From Pyrus communis (lineage: Eukaryota > Streptophyta > Magnoliopsida > Rosales > Rosaceae), in the NCBI RefSeq assembly GCF_963583255.1, contig NC_084816.1, positions 12,201,100-12,265,099 of the forward strand: DNA of 64,000 nt. The letters run 5' to 3'. The notes under the pieces were generated by a model, which had not been told where the DNA came from, did not search any database, and was given only the letters and a program-made list of their open reading frames with translations. Below, in pieces: positions 12,270 to 22,799 of this stretch. Each line of letters begins with the position of its first letter. Position 1 is the stretch's first letter. Both the position numbers and the translations under genes were made by a program.

Positions 12270-13080
12270 AGGTAAACGAAAGAATTTGTTTCCCAAGTCA
12301 CGAACGCGTGCAAAGATTAGATTTAATGGAATACAAGATACCACTGTTAAGTTCCCGTTTTAGATTTATGTCCCCTTCAGTGGCCTACAAGACTAAGTCT
12401 TGGATACCTGACAGTTTGTTTACTCATTATAATCACATGAGATATTGGAAAAGAATGAGTCTATGGCCGCTAATGAGGCTTGAAAAGTTGATACTAAGTT
12501 TGTCAGTTTTATGCATGTCGCTTTCGGTTTAATCCTACATAGAAGATGTTGATGTTCTGTGGTACTTGTCTTTTTCTTTTCATCGTGCTTACTTATCTTT
12601 TGAAGAAAAAAAATGTTTTTCGTATACTTACTGTGTAGTCAATAGTTTAAAGAGATTGTAAGTGGTTGATTACCCTGACAGTTAGGGCCTTCCAATTCTT
12701 ACTTGTAAATTGATAGTTGTCTTTTTAAATTCTTAAATCGAAATGAGGTTTTATTTTATTATTTTTTTTTTTTTGCATCTGATCCGATCTAACTTCAAAC
12801 ATGATTAGATAAATCAAGACTTATTATCTAACTATATATAACACCATAATAAACAAACATGATGTGTTTCTATAAAACAATGAAATGCTCATGGTGATGG
12901 TCAAATAATTAAGAGATTTTAAATTTTGTTGTTTCTTAAAAATGAGTCTTACATAGAGATCTAACAAGCCCCTTGTACTATTCATCCAAAGGAATTACTC
13001 TTATGATGGGGTTGATAGTATGTGTGCATGTGTTTACAATTACAATGTACAATCAAACTTCAAGGGAGGGATCTCGATTT
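12270..13080. other. AT-rich intergenic DNA, nothing recognised
   Basis: There are homopolymer runs and no supported ORF, RNA gene or repeat terminus. Confidence 0.5.
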
Positions 13081-13088
13081 TGATACCA

Positions 13089-14374
13089 GAAATTATCAAT
13101 TTTATTTGTTTTTGAATGATGATAGAAATTTACATAGAGAATCCTCAACGGATCTTATTTCTAAACTAGTTAAAAAGTAACATAGGAACTATTACATGAA
13201 GAAAGTTAGCAAATGAAATATATGTCTTTCTCTTCATGATTGATCACCAAAAAGCTTCGCAAGTGTTGAATCTTTAAGAATATTCACATTGATACACCAA
13301 CAACGGATGATGGAGTGAGGAATTCAATTGTGCTAGCAAGATCATCCACTTGGAACAATAACATTGGGCGACACACTGTAGAGAATTTTCAGCTAGGATT
13401 TTTTCTCTTTTCTCCGAGGAACAAAAACTGATTGCATTCGCATTAAGGACTTATGAGAAAACAGATAGTGTATATATACACCCCCCTTGCCGCACCTCTA
13501 TAAGCCTTTGACGCCATGGGTTTTATCCCATGCCTCTACCCCTTTTCACTTGCCCACTAAGGCTTGTGACTTGGTCCCCTTTGGGCATGCGGGTCCCCTT
13601 TTACTTGAATAAAGCTCAAACATTATTTTAATTAAAACATGTTTAATAGGCCCAACGATTAATTCGATTAATTAATAATTAATTATATCTTGTCATCATC
13701 CTCGTAACGTCTTTAGTACTAACATAAGTGTGTAAGCTCTTAGAACCTTATATTGAAAAATTTTCAGAACATTATATATTCATTATTGCGCATTCATATA
13801 TCTTCATACTCATACATATAAACTCAAGCAACACACTATACCTCGGGTCCTACAAGTTAGTGAGGACTTTGAGGTGAAGTTAAAGTTCATATATATAAGC
13901 ACAAGATATCAGAGATGCCTCAGGCCTAAGAAATATTTGCATACTACGACCAAAGCTTTGTAATGATTAACATGTAGTAAGCATCCATATGTTTAAGCTT
14001 CTTGGTAAGTCAATGTTCAGTGAACTTGTTCAATAGACAAGCACTTATATATCCCCCATGTGTCCAAAACGCATAGCACGAGACCATGCTAACCTTAATG
14101 CATTATACACTTGCCTTTCTAGATAGTCAATGTCCAGTTGACTTTCCAAATGGCTACAAAACTTAGATTAAGGACTAGATTATGATGGAATACAAGTCTG
14201 CCTGCCCTAACATGGTTTAGGACATTGCTTCCATATCTTAATTCTTATGGACTCATTCATAGTATATTATCTCTATAATATCAAGTCAAACTCATACTAA
14301 ATTATTATTCAATTAAAATGAAGTCGCTATATAATATCCAATATAACGAAATTGGCTTTTAGAGCACAACTTCA
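13089..14374 (-). repeat. Degenerate Copia LTR (3' LTR of the split Copia element)
   Basis: Read on the minus strand, the sequence begins close to TTGTGCTCTAAAAGCCAAT, which parallels the start of the solo LTR at 24210-26002. It shares several blocks with that LTR in the same order: GATGCCTCAGG, TTCAGTGAAC, GTCAATGYCCA and GTTTAGGA. On its right (14375-14388) a purine-rich tract resembles a polypurine tract, so it is read as the 3' LTR of the Copia element whose pol lies further right. The left boundary is uncertain by about 40 bp. Confidence 0.65.
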
Positions 14375-15074
14375 GTACTCTCTCATTTGCACTAAAGCCA
14401 ATTATCATAATGGTGCACACCAAAGCTATTTAGATGTCAAACAAGTTGCTTATGTGTCATCGCGCTAGTGATTGGGTTCGCTACGTTTTTCTGCAGCGTA
14501 CCCTTTAAACTTGAACCTCATTCTTCTTCTTCACAGATTCTCTAATCTTGTGACAGCGCTTTTCGATTTTGTTTGGATGACTCATGAAACCATAGTTCCT
14601 TTGCTTGAGCAAATACCCCATTATAATCACCTAATAATGGTATTTATGATTCAATGGTAGGAACATCTACAAGTTCAATGATGAACTTTTTTATATCTAA
14701 AACAACCTCTTGATTAGCATTTAAAGTAGAATTATATTCTATTCCTCAAGTTGCTTTTTTACCTAAAACAACCTCTTGATTATCATTTAAAGTAGAATTA
14801 TATTCTATTTCTCAAGTTCGAGAGCATTATGCACTTCTTCATATTGCTTCTCCAACTCACATCTTCTTCATCCAAAATGAAGACACACCCTTATATTGAC
14901 CTGCACTTTGTAGATTTCATGTAATTGGACTTAGTGTTGTCTTTCACAAACACCACCCCTTCAACGCTTTTTTCATAAACATCATATCCTTAGTACTTCT
15001 TAAATACTTAAGGACTGCCTAATCATTATCCCGATGGCAAAGCAAATATCAGGTTTTATACATAGCATGGCAGA
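14375..15074 (-). pseudogene. Copia pol remnant, end of RT and RNase H part (left of CACTA insertion)
   Basis: On the minus strand, just left of the CACTA element, the frame reads AMLC.KPDICFAIG, the block that follows the Copia reverse transcriptase. Next comes a decayed RNase H region (STKCRS, GCVF, VSWRS) down to about 14830. Stops interrupt it throughout. Toward 14375 it becomes non-coding and ends in the polypurine-like tract. It joins in sense with the pol fragment at 17626-18175 on the other side of the CACTA insertion. Confidence 0.75.
14693..14824. repeat. Tandem duplication of a 66-bp unit in the Copia remnant
   Basis: The block containing AACAACCTCTTGATTA occurs at 14701 and again at 14767 with few differences, including the AGTAGAATTATATTCTATT stretch. 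This is a local duplication inside dead pol sequence. Confidence 0.85.
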
Positions 15075-16457
15075 CACTAGTAAAAAAATCCCATTGTGCG
15101 ACAAAATTTTAAACTTCGTCACGCAATATGATTAAAAAAATAAAAATTATTTTTTAAAAATGAAATCCAAATATTTCGTCACCTAAACCCAATTTATTTT
15201 CTTTTTTTATTTAATTTTATAGTTTAAATTGTAAAATAAATTATTATCATAGTTTTTATTTTTTTATTTTTAACTTTTCCATGATAAAAATTAATATTTC
15301 GTCGCCTAAACCATATTTATTTAATTTTATATTTTATATTGTTAACCTAAATTATTTTCTTTGTGTGACGAATCAACATTTCGTCGCCTAAACCCTATTT
15401 ATTTTATTTTTATTTAATTTTATATTTTATATTGTTAACCTAAATTATTTTATTTGTGAGACAAATCAACATTTCATCGCCTAAACCCTATTTATTTTAT
15501 TTTATTTTATTTTATTAATATTTTAAATTTTAAAATAAAATTATTTTCTTTTTTATTACTTTTTAAAAACTTTGTACAATGAATACTAAAATTTCGTCGC
15601 ATAAACCCTATTTATTTTATTTTATATTTAAATTGTCTAATAAAATTTATTTTTATAAATTTTGCACGACGAACCAATATTTCGTCACGCAAAATTGTTA
15701 AATTTGGGCGGGTGTCGAAAATGGGACGTGGGAAATTTAATTTTTATTTTTTTTTAAAACTTTGCACGATCAATCTTTCGTCACACAAAGTTTTGCACGA
15801 CAAATATTTTGTCACACAAAGTTTTGCGCGATGAACAATTGTTTCGTTGCTCAAAACCCTAAAAAATTGGGTGGGCACCAAAAATGGGGTGCGGGAATTT
15901 TTTTTTAAGACTTTGCACGACCAATCTTTCGTCACGCAAAATCGTATCCTTCGTCGTGCAAAGTGATACGCTTTTTAAAACCAAAATAACTCCTCCACAA
16001 TTTTATCAATGTATCTCTCTAGTTTTGTTACCTCTCCTCTCTTTCCTTGTCTCCAAATCCGACCCCCTCTCTCACATTCAATCTCCCATCTCTCTTTATC
16101 TCTCACTCTCACTCACTCTCTCACACTCTCTCCTCTCTCTCCCTATCTCTCACTCACTCTCAATCTTCCCAAAGGTATTTTCTCTCTAAATTTGAATTTA
16201 TTTTTCATTAACATATGTTTTTGGAGTTAATTTTGGGTTTGGGGTCAGATATAAGGTAAGGGGTGGAGTTTGGGGTATGCCGATTGTAGGGGAGGTTATG
16301 CCCATTTTTTGGTATTATTTTATGCTGTTTTTTTTTGGTTATTTGTGTCACATCACGGCTCGGGCCCCCACCACATCCCGGGCTCGACTCCACTGTAGCA
16401 CAATATTGTCCGCTTTGGGCCCCGACCACGCCCTCACGGTTTTGTTTCTGGGAACTC

Positions 16458-16532
16458 ACACGAGAACTTCCCAGTGGGTCACCCATCCTAGGATTGCTCT
16501 CGCATGAACTCGCTTAACTTCGGAGTTCCTAC
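16458..16532 (-). repeat. 5S rRNA-derived segment in left Cassandra LTR
   Basis: On the minus strand the sequence contains AACTCCGAAGTTAAGCG and CCTAGGATGGGTGACC, matching the internal control region of plant 5S rRNA (A box to C box). It is embedded in an LTR and lacks the 5' part of the gene, so it is not a functional 5S rRNA gene. Confidence 0.9.
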
Positions 16533-16831
16533 GGAACCCGAATCCAATGAGCTCCCAAAAGGCCTTGTGCTAGGTAGAGATGGGAATATACATAGATATA
16601 AGGCTTACAGGATCCACTCCCTTTGGCGATGTGAGATGTAACAATCCACCTCTCTTAGGGGCCCGACATCCTCGTCGGCACACCTACACCACATGGCAGA
16701 GTGGTTTTAATACTAAATTATCACATCCCAGCCCGGGCCCCCACCACATACCAGGCTCGACTCCACCGTAGCACGATATTGTCCGCTTTGGGCCCCGACC
16801 ACGCCCTCACGGTTTTGTTTCTGGGAACTCA

Positions 16832-16904
16832 CACGAAAACTTCCCAGTGGGGTACCCATCCTAGGATTGCTCTCGTGCAAACTCGCTTAACTTTGGAGTT
16901 CTTA
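16832..16904 (-). repeat. 5S rRNA-derived segment in right Cassandra LTR
   Basis: This is the second copy of the same 5S-like block, with AACTCCAAAGTTAAGCG and CCTAGGATGGGTACCC on the minus strand. It differs from the left copy by a few substitutions and the loss of one base in the GGGTGACC box. Confidence 0.9.
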
Positions 16905-16959
16905 CGGAACCCGAAGCCAGTGAGCTCCCAAAATGCCTCGTGCTAGGTAGAGATAGGAA

Positions 16960-17006
16960 TATACATATAAGGCTTACAAGGTCCACTCCCCTTGGCGATG
17001 TGGGAT
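16960..17006 (-). promoter_or_regulatory. USE-like plus TATA element pair in Cassandra 5' LTR
   Basis: On the minus strand ATCCCACATCG (17006-16996) matches the plant snRNA upstream sequence element RTCCCACATCG exactly. After 25 bases comes TTATATGTATA (16970-16960). This is close to the spacing between the USE and TATA box in plant RNA polymerase III snRNA (U6) promoters. The functional meaning is inferred. Confidence 0.6.
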
Positions 17007-17625
17007 GTAACAATTTGACCATGTTTTTTTTTTTTTTTTTTTAGGTGTAGGGAATCGTCGGGACTTTGACAGTGAAAGTTGAGGAGTTGAGGATTATAAT
17101 GCTATCGAACCATTTCCCCCACCACCACCACCACAATAGACTTGTATTAGGATTTTATTATTTAATTTATATGTACATTTTTAATAAAATGTATATTATG
17201 GATAATTTGATCACTATTTTTCATATGTAATTTTATTTTGAATATGTCAATTTAAATTAAAGTAATTAAAAAAAATACAGCCATACAATTAAATTAAATT
17301 CAAAAAGTAAAAATTCAAAAAATCTTGCCCTACCAAACATTTTGTCGTGCAAATAACTACTATAATTAAATTAAATAATAGAAATAATAAAACAAAAGTC
17401 AACTTAATTAATAAAAAAATAAAAACCAAAAACTTTTTCCGTGCAAAATCTTGCGCTACCAAAAATTTCGTTGCGCAAGATATTAAATCAAAAAATCAAA
17501 AATAAAAAACTTTGCTCGACGAACCATGCGTGACAAAAATTTCGTAGCACAAGGTTTTGAGTGATGAAATCTTACTCTGCACAACAAAACATATTTCGTC
17601 GCACAAAGTGTTTTTTGTAGTAGTG

Positions 17626-18175
17626 ATACATAAGACATCACACAACCTGCTTGTGATAATTTTCTCATCTCAAGTAGTTTCGCACATGGTGGCTTAGGAC
17701 CGATGTCCTTGGTGAGAAAAATGCTATATCGAAGAGGAAGGAAGCACATTTTCGAATCTTGCATGCTAAACAGTTTTAGCATCTTATCTATGTAATTGAA
17801 CTTGTACATACCAAGAATATACAAGGCCTTTCCCATGTTCATCAAGGAGAACATATTTTGACAAGCTTTTACTTCTATAAGAATAGATTTATTCTTTCTA
17901 TCAAAATATGTTGCCAAAATATAACACCAGGAAAGTGAATGAGTCCGCAATTTGTTTCTTGTAAACGCATAGTTCGTCTGAAGTCTGTTCGAAATCATAT
18001 TCCCATATGACTTTGTCAAAAATCTCATATTCCAACTTTGGGATGCTAGTTTGAGGCCATAAATGGAAGGTTGAAGTTTGCATATGCTCATCACCTTTAG
18101 AAATGACACATTTCAGTTGTTCCATATGTAGTTCTTCCTCAAGATATGTTGCTTCAATAAAGAAAATTCTTAACT
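17626..18175 (-). pseudogene. Copia reverse transcriptase remnant (right of CACTA insertion)
   Basis: The minus-strand frame from about 18170 shows LEEELHMEQ, CKLQPSIYGLKLASQSWN (the conserved Copia KLxxSIYGLKQASRxWN block), YVLxYF-like remains of the active-site region, ALYILGM and FSMQDSK. These are in the order expected for a Copia RVT_2 domain. Frames switch several times and stops occur. The sequence runs into the CACTA end at 17625 and resumes at 15074. Upstream of about 18175 the element is missing, so it is 5' truncated. Confidence 0.8.
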
Positions 18176-18535
18176 CTTTACCTGAACTATGCCCCTTTGT
18201 TCTTTTTTCCTTTTTGTTGCTTCTTTGAATTAGGAAAAATACTATTACAACTACATATTTTAGATAAAAAAAAATTATTTAAAAAAAAAAAAAAAAAACA
18301 CTTCAAGAACATATTGATTAACTCTTTATTGTTAAGAATAAAATAAAAAGAGTGCCCATCCGATAAGCCTGTTTGAGAAACTTAAAAGAATGTTGTTGTA
18401 GTTCAAGCATATACAATCATGCTCTTGTATAACATGTAAATTTTGTTGCAGTATTCATATCATTGTTTTGTCGGTTTATTATTATGTTGAAATCAAAAGT
18501 TTCATCGTGCCTATAACTTGTTAAGAATAAATAAA

Positions 18536-18616
18536 AAGAGTAGAGAGACAGAGAGAGACAACAGAGAAAGTCGCAGGAGAAAATCAAACTTATAGAGAGA
18601 GAGAGAGAGAGAGACA
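18536..18616. repeat. GA-rich simple repeat
   Basis: A purine-rich run ends in about 11 GA dinucleotides at 18593-18614. The short ORF on the opposite strand is low-complexity sequence. Confidence 0.9.
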
Positions 18617-18724
18617 ATCTCATCAATTACAAGTTTAATGTTTTCTTATTTGTATGCAAATAAGTTAAGACAATTTTAAATTTAAGTTCAATATATTATA
18701 TTAATATAACGATATAAATACATT

Positions 18725-18860
18725 AAAAATTAGGGATTTGAGCTGAATTATAGGATTAGTTAGTCATAATAATTTAATATCAACCTCGACATTTACAGAA
18801 ATTGAACCTACGACCGTCTACTAATAAGTGGAGAGAAATATTGTAAATGACTTTTTAATA
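18725..18860 (-). mobile_element. SINE-like fragment, minus orientation
   Basis: On the minus strand the order TATTTCTCTCCACTTATTAGT, GTAGGTTCAATTTCT (B-box-like), then ATTATTATGACTAACTAATCC matches the layout of the SINE at 36165-36354. A poly(A) tail is not preserved at the left end. Confidence 0.5.
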
Positions 18861-19339
18861 ATTAATTATTTCGATAATAATTTTCAATTTTGTCTACCTC
18901 CTTGTCTCAATTAGAGGTTAGATTTTCTCTTTTTCTTCAGGATAGAAGTCGAGAGTAAATCTAAACTTAAATAATAGAACCATGATTATATTATTTGATG
19001 ATTAATTCAGGAATGCGTTCAATGCTACATATCATGCAGTGATACATAATATTAAAGAAAATTTTGAATAACTCCACTAAAACTCAGGTCACCTGTTGGT
19101 TTCCATAAAACCACGGATGTCAAGATTAACTTCCATTCTACAAATTGCAATTGATATAAAATTGGTGATCATCATGCTGGAAACGTTACGTCATATGGAC
19201 CACAAACCCACAAGAGAATTGGACCTGTACGAGTGTTTTCTTTTCACGTTAGAGATAGAGCTTGATGTGGCAAGAAAGTGAATAGCTTAGCTGACTTGTT
19301 CAAAAGGAGGTTTAATTAGACGAGTGATCATGTCTGCAT

Positions 19340-19492
19340 TATATAAAAAGGAATAAACATTTAAAACAAAAAAAAAAAAAAAAAAACGCGTGGAAGTTTC
19401 AACCAAAACCCAAATCTTCCCATTTTTCCAATTTAACTCGGAATCTCTTTCTCCTCATCATTTTCTATTTGTACCTCTCCATCTATATAAAT
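19340..19492 (+). promoter_or_regulatory. Core promoter region of the NAC gene (two TATA candidates)
   Basis: TATATAAAAA at 19340-19349 and TATATAAAT at 19484-19492 both lie upstream of the ATG at 19558. The second would give a leader of about 35-45 bases, the first one of about 185 bases. The sequence alone does not decide between them. Confidence 0.5.
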
Positions 19493-19557
19493 GGCTTCCT
19501 TACCAAACACAGAGACACCAAACTCAAATATACACGTACAGAAACAACACAAAAAAC

Positions 19558-20598
19558 ATGGAGGAGCTACCACCAGGTTATCGCTTCTACCCAACAGAAG
19601 AAGAACTGATCTCCTTCTACCTGCACAACAAGCTCGAAGGGAAGCAAGTAGATACTCGTCGCGTAATCCCGGTTATAGACGTTTACAGCAAAGAGCCATG
19701 GGACCTTCCAAGTACATTCTCTTCCATTTAATCTGTAGATTCTAACATACGAAATCCAATCCAATATGACGTACTTATAATGTTAGCTTGTTCAGTTACA
19801 CCATGTACTTCTGCTTGTGCAAATAAGTTTGTTCTATACATGTTGCAGAGTTTTCGGGGGAGTTGTGCAATGGAGACAGAGAGCAATGGTTTTTCTTTAC
19901 ACCGAGGCAACAACGAGAAGCTCAAGGAGGGAGGCCCAACAGGACTACTGCCTCTGGGTACTGGAAGGCCACCGGGTCACCTGGCTATGTTTACTCCTCA
20001 GATAACAAGGTGATTGGAGTGAAGAAAACCATGGTTTTCTATAAAGACAAAGCTCCAACTGGAAGAAAAACCAAATGGAAGATGAATGTGTATAGAGCCA
20101 TTGAAGTAGACAACTTAACTAACACTAGTGCTAGTGCTAGCACTAGTACACCCAAGGTATGTATATATAATAATTGTATTGACAACCCGCTATAGTTCAG
20201 TTGGTTATAAGCATTCACTTCTGCACTCGAGGTTCCGGTTCAAAATTATCATCAGAAGCCATTACGCTTAATAAATTTATCTTTTTTCACTGTAGTTGAG
20301 GGATGAATTCAGTTTGTGTCGAGTGTACGTTGTATCTGGGAGTGCTCGAGCATTTGACAGACGGCCATTGGAGCCAGTAGTGGCACAACAAAAATTTAGT
20401 AACTCTACAGAAGCAAGTACTTCTTCTTTGAAGACTACAATGGTGGACAAAGCAAGCTCATCAGACGAAACTTATTCACATTCCGGAGAGCTTGGTGATC
20501 TCCTGGAGACGTCAGCAGGGATTAATAGTAGTAATTGGGAGATTAATGAAGGTTTTGAAGAACCTCTATGGGAATGGGAACAACTAAATTTCCTCTAA
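19558..20598 (+). CDS. NAC090-like: NAC domain transcription factor, NAC090-like (3 exons)
   Basis: Predicted nuclear DNA-binding regulator of the plant NAC family. Exons are 19558-19711, 19849-20156 and 20296-20598, joined by GT..AG introns of 137 and 139 bp, giving 254 residues. Exon 1 has subdomain A ([18 protein letters not shown]) and subdomain B. Exon 2 has [21 protein letters not shown] and [19 protein letters not shown], the C and D subdomains that bind DNA. Exon 3 opens with FSLCRVYV (subdomain E) and ends in an acidic tail finishing WEWEQLNFL. The intron positions, the AFDRRP block and the WEWEQL ending closely resemble Arabidopsis ANAC090. Length is normal for that group. No membrane segment is seen. 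The exon 2 end encodes a Ser/Thr/Ala run. Intron 2 holds a tRNA-like SINE. Confidence 0.93.
20180..20290 (+). mobile_element. tRNA-related SINE fragment filling NAC intron 2
   Basis: TAGTTCAGTTGG at 20193-20204 fits a tRNA A box, and GGTTCAAAATT at 20237-20247 is close to a B box (GGTTCRANTCC), 33 bases apart. The segment ends in a T-rich stretch that doubles as the polypyrimidine tract before the exon 3 acceptor. The cloverleaf does not close, so a functional tRNA gene is unlikely. Target duplications could not be shown. Confidence 0.55.
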
Positions 20599-21289
20599 GA
20601 AGCAGCCCACAGTCAATTTTTAAACATGGATTAGGCATCAAGCTAAGCTATTAGAGGAAGCAAGGCATAGTATAACTTAATTTAGATGCAGTAGAATGTA
20701 AGCTTTCTTTTACTACTCCATTGTCAAGTATAAGAGAGAGAGGAGTGTGAAAAATTAGAAGAAAGTAAACCATTCAAATTCATGTAAAATAAAGTTACAT
20801 TTGAGGCGATATTGGGTGTAAAATGGATAATATAATTACAAGCTGAGTGCTGAGTGTTGAATTAATTTTTGAAGGCTGATATTTGATTTTGGAGAAGACC
20901 ACCTGTATTTTGTTCTTATTGAAAATTGGGTTATATTGAATTAAGAAGCTTTTTTCTATTGTAATCTCATTTTTTTATGAATGAATTATCAGTTGACCAA
21001 GAAAAAGAAAGTCTTTGAAATCGAAAGAAAATGAAAACAATGTCAATAAACAATTCAAACAGAGTTGCGTGGCACCGCTCCAACACATTTCGATATTAAC
21101 ATTAGATTATACTAGTAAATTTTGGCCGTGCTCAAATTTTAAAATCGATTAAGATGATACTATTTACATATATAACAAATTTATGGAGAGATGACTATTT
21201 CAATGCTGTTTACACATATTGTTAAAGAAGGCTAAATTAACAGTCTATTACAGCGATCAAAACATTAGCATTTTTCAACTTCTCATTGT
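20599..21289 (+). other. 3' flank of the NAC gene
   Basis: AT-rich DNA that probably includes the NAC 3' untranslated region (AATAAA-like sequence near 20788). No further gene or repeat terminus is recognised. Confidence 0.5.
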
Positions 21290-22155
21290 TCGATGGTCTA
21301 TTTTTAGCCACACTCTTTAGATCTCAATCTTGATTCCATTTTGGCTTCTGTAACACAAAAGTCACCTATTTATTTTCTGAAACTCAAAATTCTTCCACTT
21401 TACCATTTTCCGTGTCTTCTATCAAATATCTATTAAAATTGCTAATGTAGATTGGTAAAATTGGACTATCATATGCTTATTTTTAGCTATGTCTCTTGGA
21501 ACTCAATTTTGATCTCACTTTACCTCCTAAAGCTCAAAAGTCATAACCTTACTCCCTAAAATTCAATATTTGCTTCACTTTGACTTGTGGACTCTCTCTC
21601 TCTCTCTCCTCTCTGAAACTCAAAAGTTGCCCATGAAACATATGTAGAAAAGAAATTAATTAGCCTGATACACCCAAATCAAACCCACCTAATGGAGTTT
21701 GCTCAAATTCCACAGATAGTAAATCAATCTTCGAGAAAGAAAGAAGGGGAGAGGTTAGGTTGATAGTGAGGAAGAGGTGAGGGAGTTCGTGCAGGCGAGA
21801 TAGGGTAGGTAGTGGTAGGATAGACGCCAGGAAGTCATTCTCCTTCTTTTGGGTTTTGGTTCACCATTTTACCATAATACACATTCCTCTTTTGTTCACA
21901 TATGCATTTTTAATTCACGTCAGCATATTTCATGGCTTTTGAACATAATTAAGTTAATATTGAGTGAATTTTAAGCTTTATAGAGTAAAGTGCAGACTTT
22001 TGAATTTCAAGGAGAAAATAGGATCAAAATTGAGTTTCAGGGGCAAAGTGGAGCAATTTTCTAGGCACATGGAATAAAGTGGCGACTTTTGAGTTACAAG
22101 GCAAAGTGAGATTAAAATCGAGTTCAATGGGCGTAGCTAATAATAAGCATTGTTC
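21290..22155. repeat. Inverted/direct repeat unit, possible fold-back transposon
   Basis: A block with TAGC.A..CTC...AACTCAATTTTGAT.. then CTCAAAAGTC occurs at about 21296-21410 and 21474-21580 in direct orientation. It occurs again inverted at about 21985-22150. Between them are CT-rich simple sequence (21592-21617) and unique DNA. No transposase is visible and exact termini or target duplications were not found. Confidence 0.5.
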
Positions 22156-22211
22156 AAAATATTATGGATATATTATGAACATGTTATTGGGAAGTAGATT
22201 TCCTACTTCAT

Positions 22212-22799
22212 TGTTGGAACAAAATTAGCATACCTCCATGAGCGGTGGTTGAGTACAAACTTGAGCAACCTGCAAAACAATAAACAACTGTGAGTAAGCC
22301 TAGGAATGGGGGAGGGGGGTTGTCCTACCAAAGGCTCTCCAACGAATAAGTTAGTGAATGATTTTAGACTCAAGCAGCGGGCAAGAGATTTGAAGTGTAT
22401 AGATTGCGTTACCATAGATGAAACCTAGGTGGGTGTATTTATACCATGGGGATAAGGACCTTTTTAGGATAAAATCCTTATCCTGAGCAGAGAGAACCCG
22501 AGAGGATATCTAGTAAGTAGATATTGCATCCTCTTAGTAGTTGTGATTACTTGCGGCACACAACTATTCCTAGATTTTAGGGATTTTCAGACTTATACGA
22601 TCTGATTATGTCCATATCAGAATCAGATCGTGTGTCTTATGGAATTAGGACTCCACATAGTGCTCCAAAGTAGAGTGATGGTGGCACCCTACTCCGTTTA
22701 ATACAGCTCTACCCGGATTTGGTGAGTCCATGACTAGACTTCTAAGGTAGGAGCATTTAGATTAGCCTTACTCTGATTCTAGAAAATCATGGTCCCACA
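22212..22799 (-). repeat. 3' LTR of a Gypsy (Tat-like) element
   Basis: On the minus strand the LTR begins TGTGGGACCATG and ends TTTGTTCCAACA (588 bp), with GTATAAATACACCC near 22445-22432 as a TATA region. Immediately upstream of it on that strand (22800-22812) is AGTTAGGGGCAAT, a polypurine tract. That makes this the 3' LTR of an element extending to the right. The 5' LTR is not in the window. Confidence 0.8.

Larger units (their letters stand above)
16346..17012 (-). mobile_element. Complete Cassandra TRIM retrotransposon with 5S rRNA-derived LTRs
   Basis: Two direct LTRs (16346-16643, 298 bp; 16719-17012, 294 bp) flank a 75-bp internal segment. On the minus strand each begins TGTTACATCYCACATCG and ends ...GATRTGAYA. 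A perfect 5-bp duplication ATTTG lies at 16341-16345 and 17013-17017. Each LTR carries the 3' half of a 5S rRNA sequence (16458-16532 and 16832-16904), which defines Cassandra. There is no coding capacity, as normal for the family. The primer-binding site at 16715-16703 differs from TGGTATCAGAGCC at four positions, all transitions. Confidence 0.95.
15075..17625. mobile_element. Non-autonomous CACTA (En/Spm) transposon inserted in Copia pol
   Basis: The left end is CACTAGTAAAAAAATCC and the right end, reversed, is CACTACTACAAAAAACAC. The flanking triplets are AGA (15072-15074) and ATA (17626-17628), a 3-bp duplication with one substitution. Comparison with the interrupted Copia reading frame supports ATA as the original. 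Many copies of a subterminal motif of the type TTTCGTCRCRCAAA, in both orientations, fill 15100-15960 and 17330-17610, as expected for transposase-binding repeats of this superfamily. No transposase ORF remains. The middle holds a CT-rich leader-like stretch (16010-16170) and the nested Cassandra. Confidence 0.85.

Noticed and set aside
12230..12532. A 100-codon ORF as a small gene
   Set aside because: It begins in a 22-bp tandem repeat and has no recognisable domain, intron signal or conserved pattern.
16458..16904. Two possible 5S rRNA genes
   Set aside because: Only the 3' half of 5S is present and both copies lie at equal positions in Cassandra LTRs with a proven target duplication.
20190..20250. 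A tRNA gene in NAC intron 2
   Set aside because: The A and B boxes are present but no closing acceptor stem or anticodon arm can be drawn, so a SINE fragment fits better.
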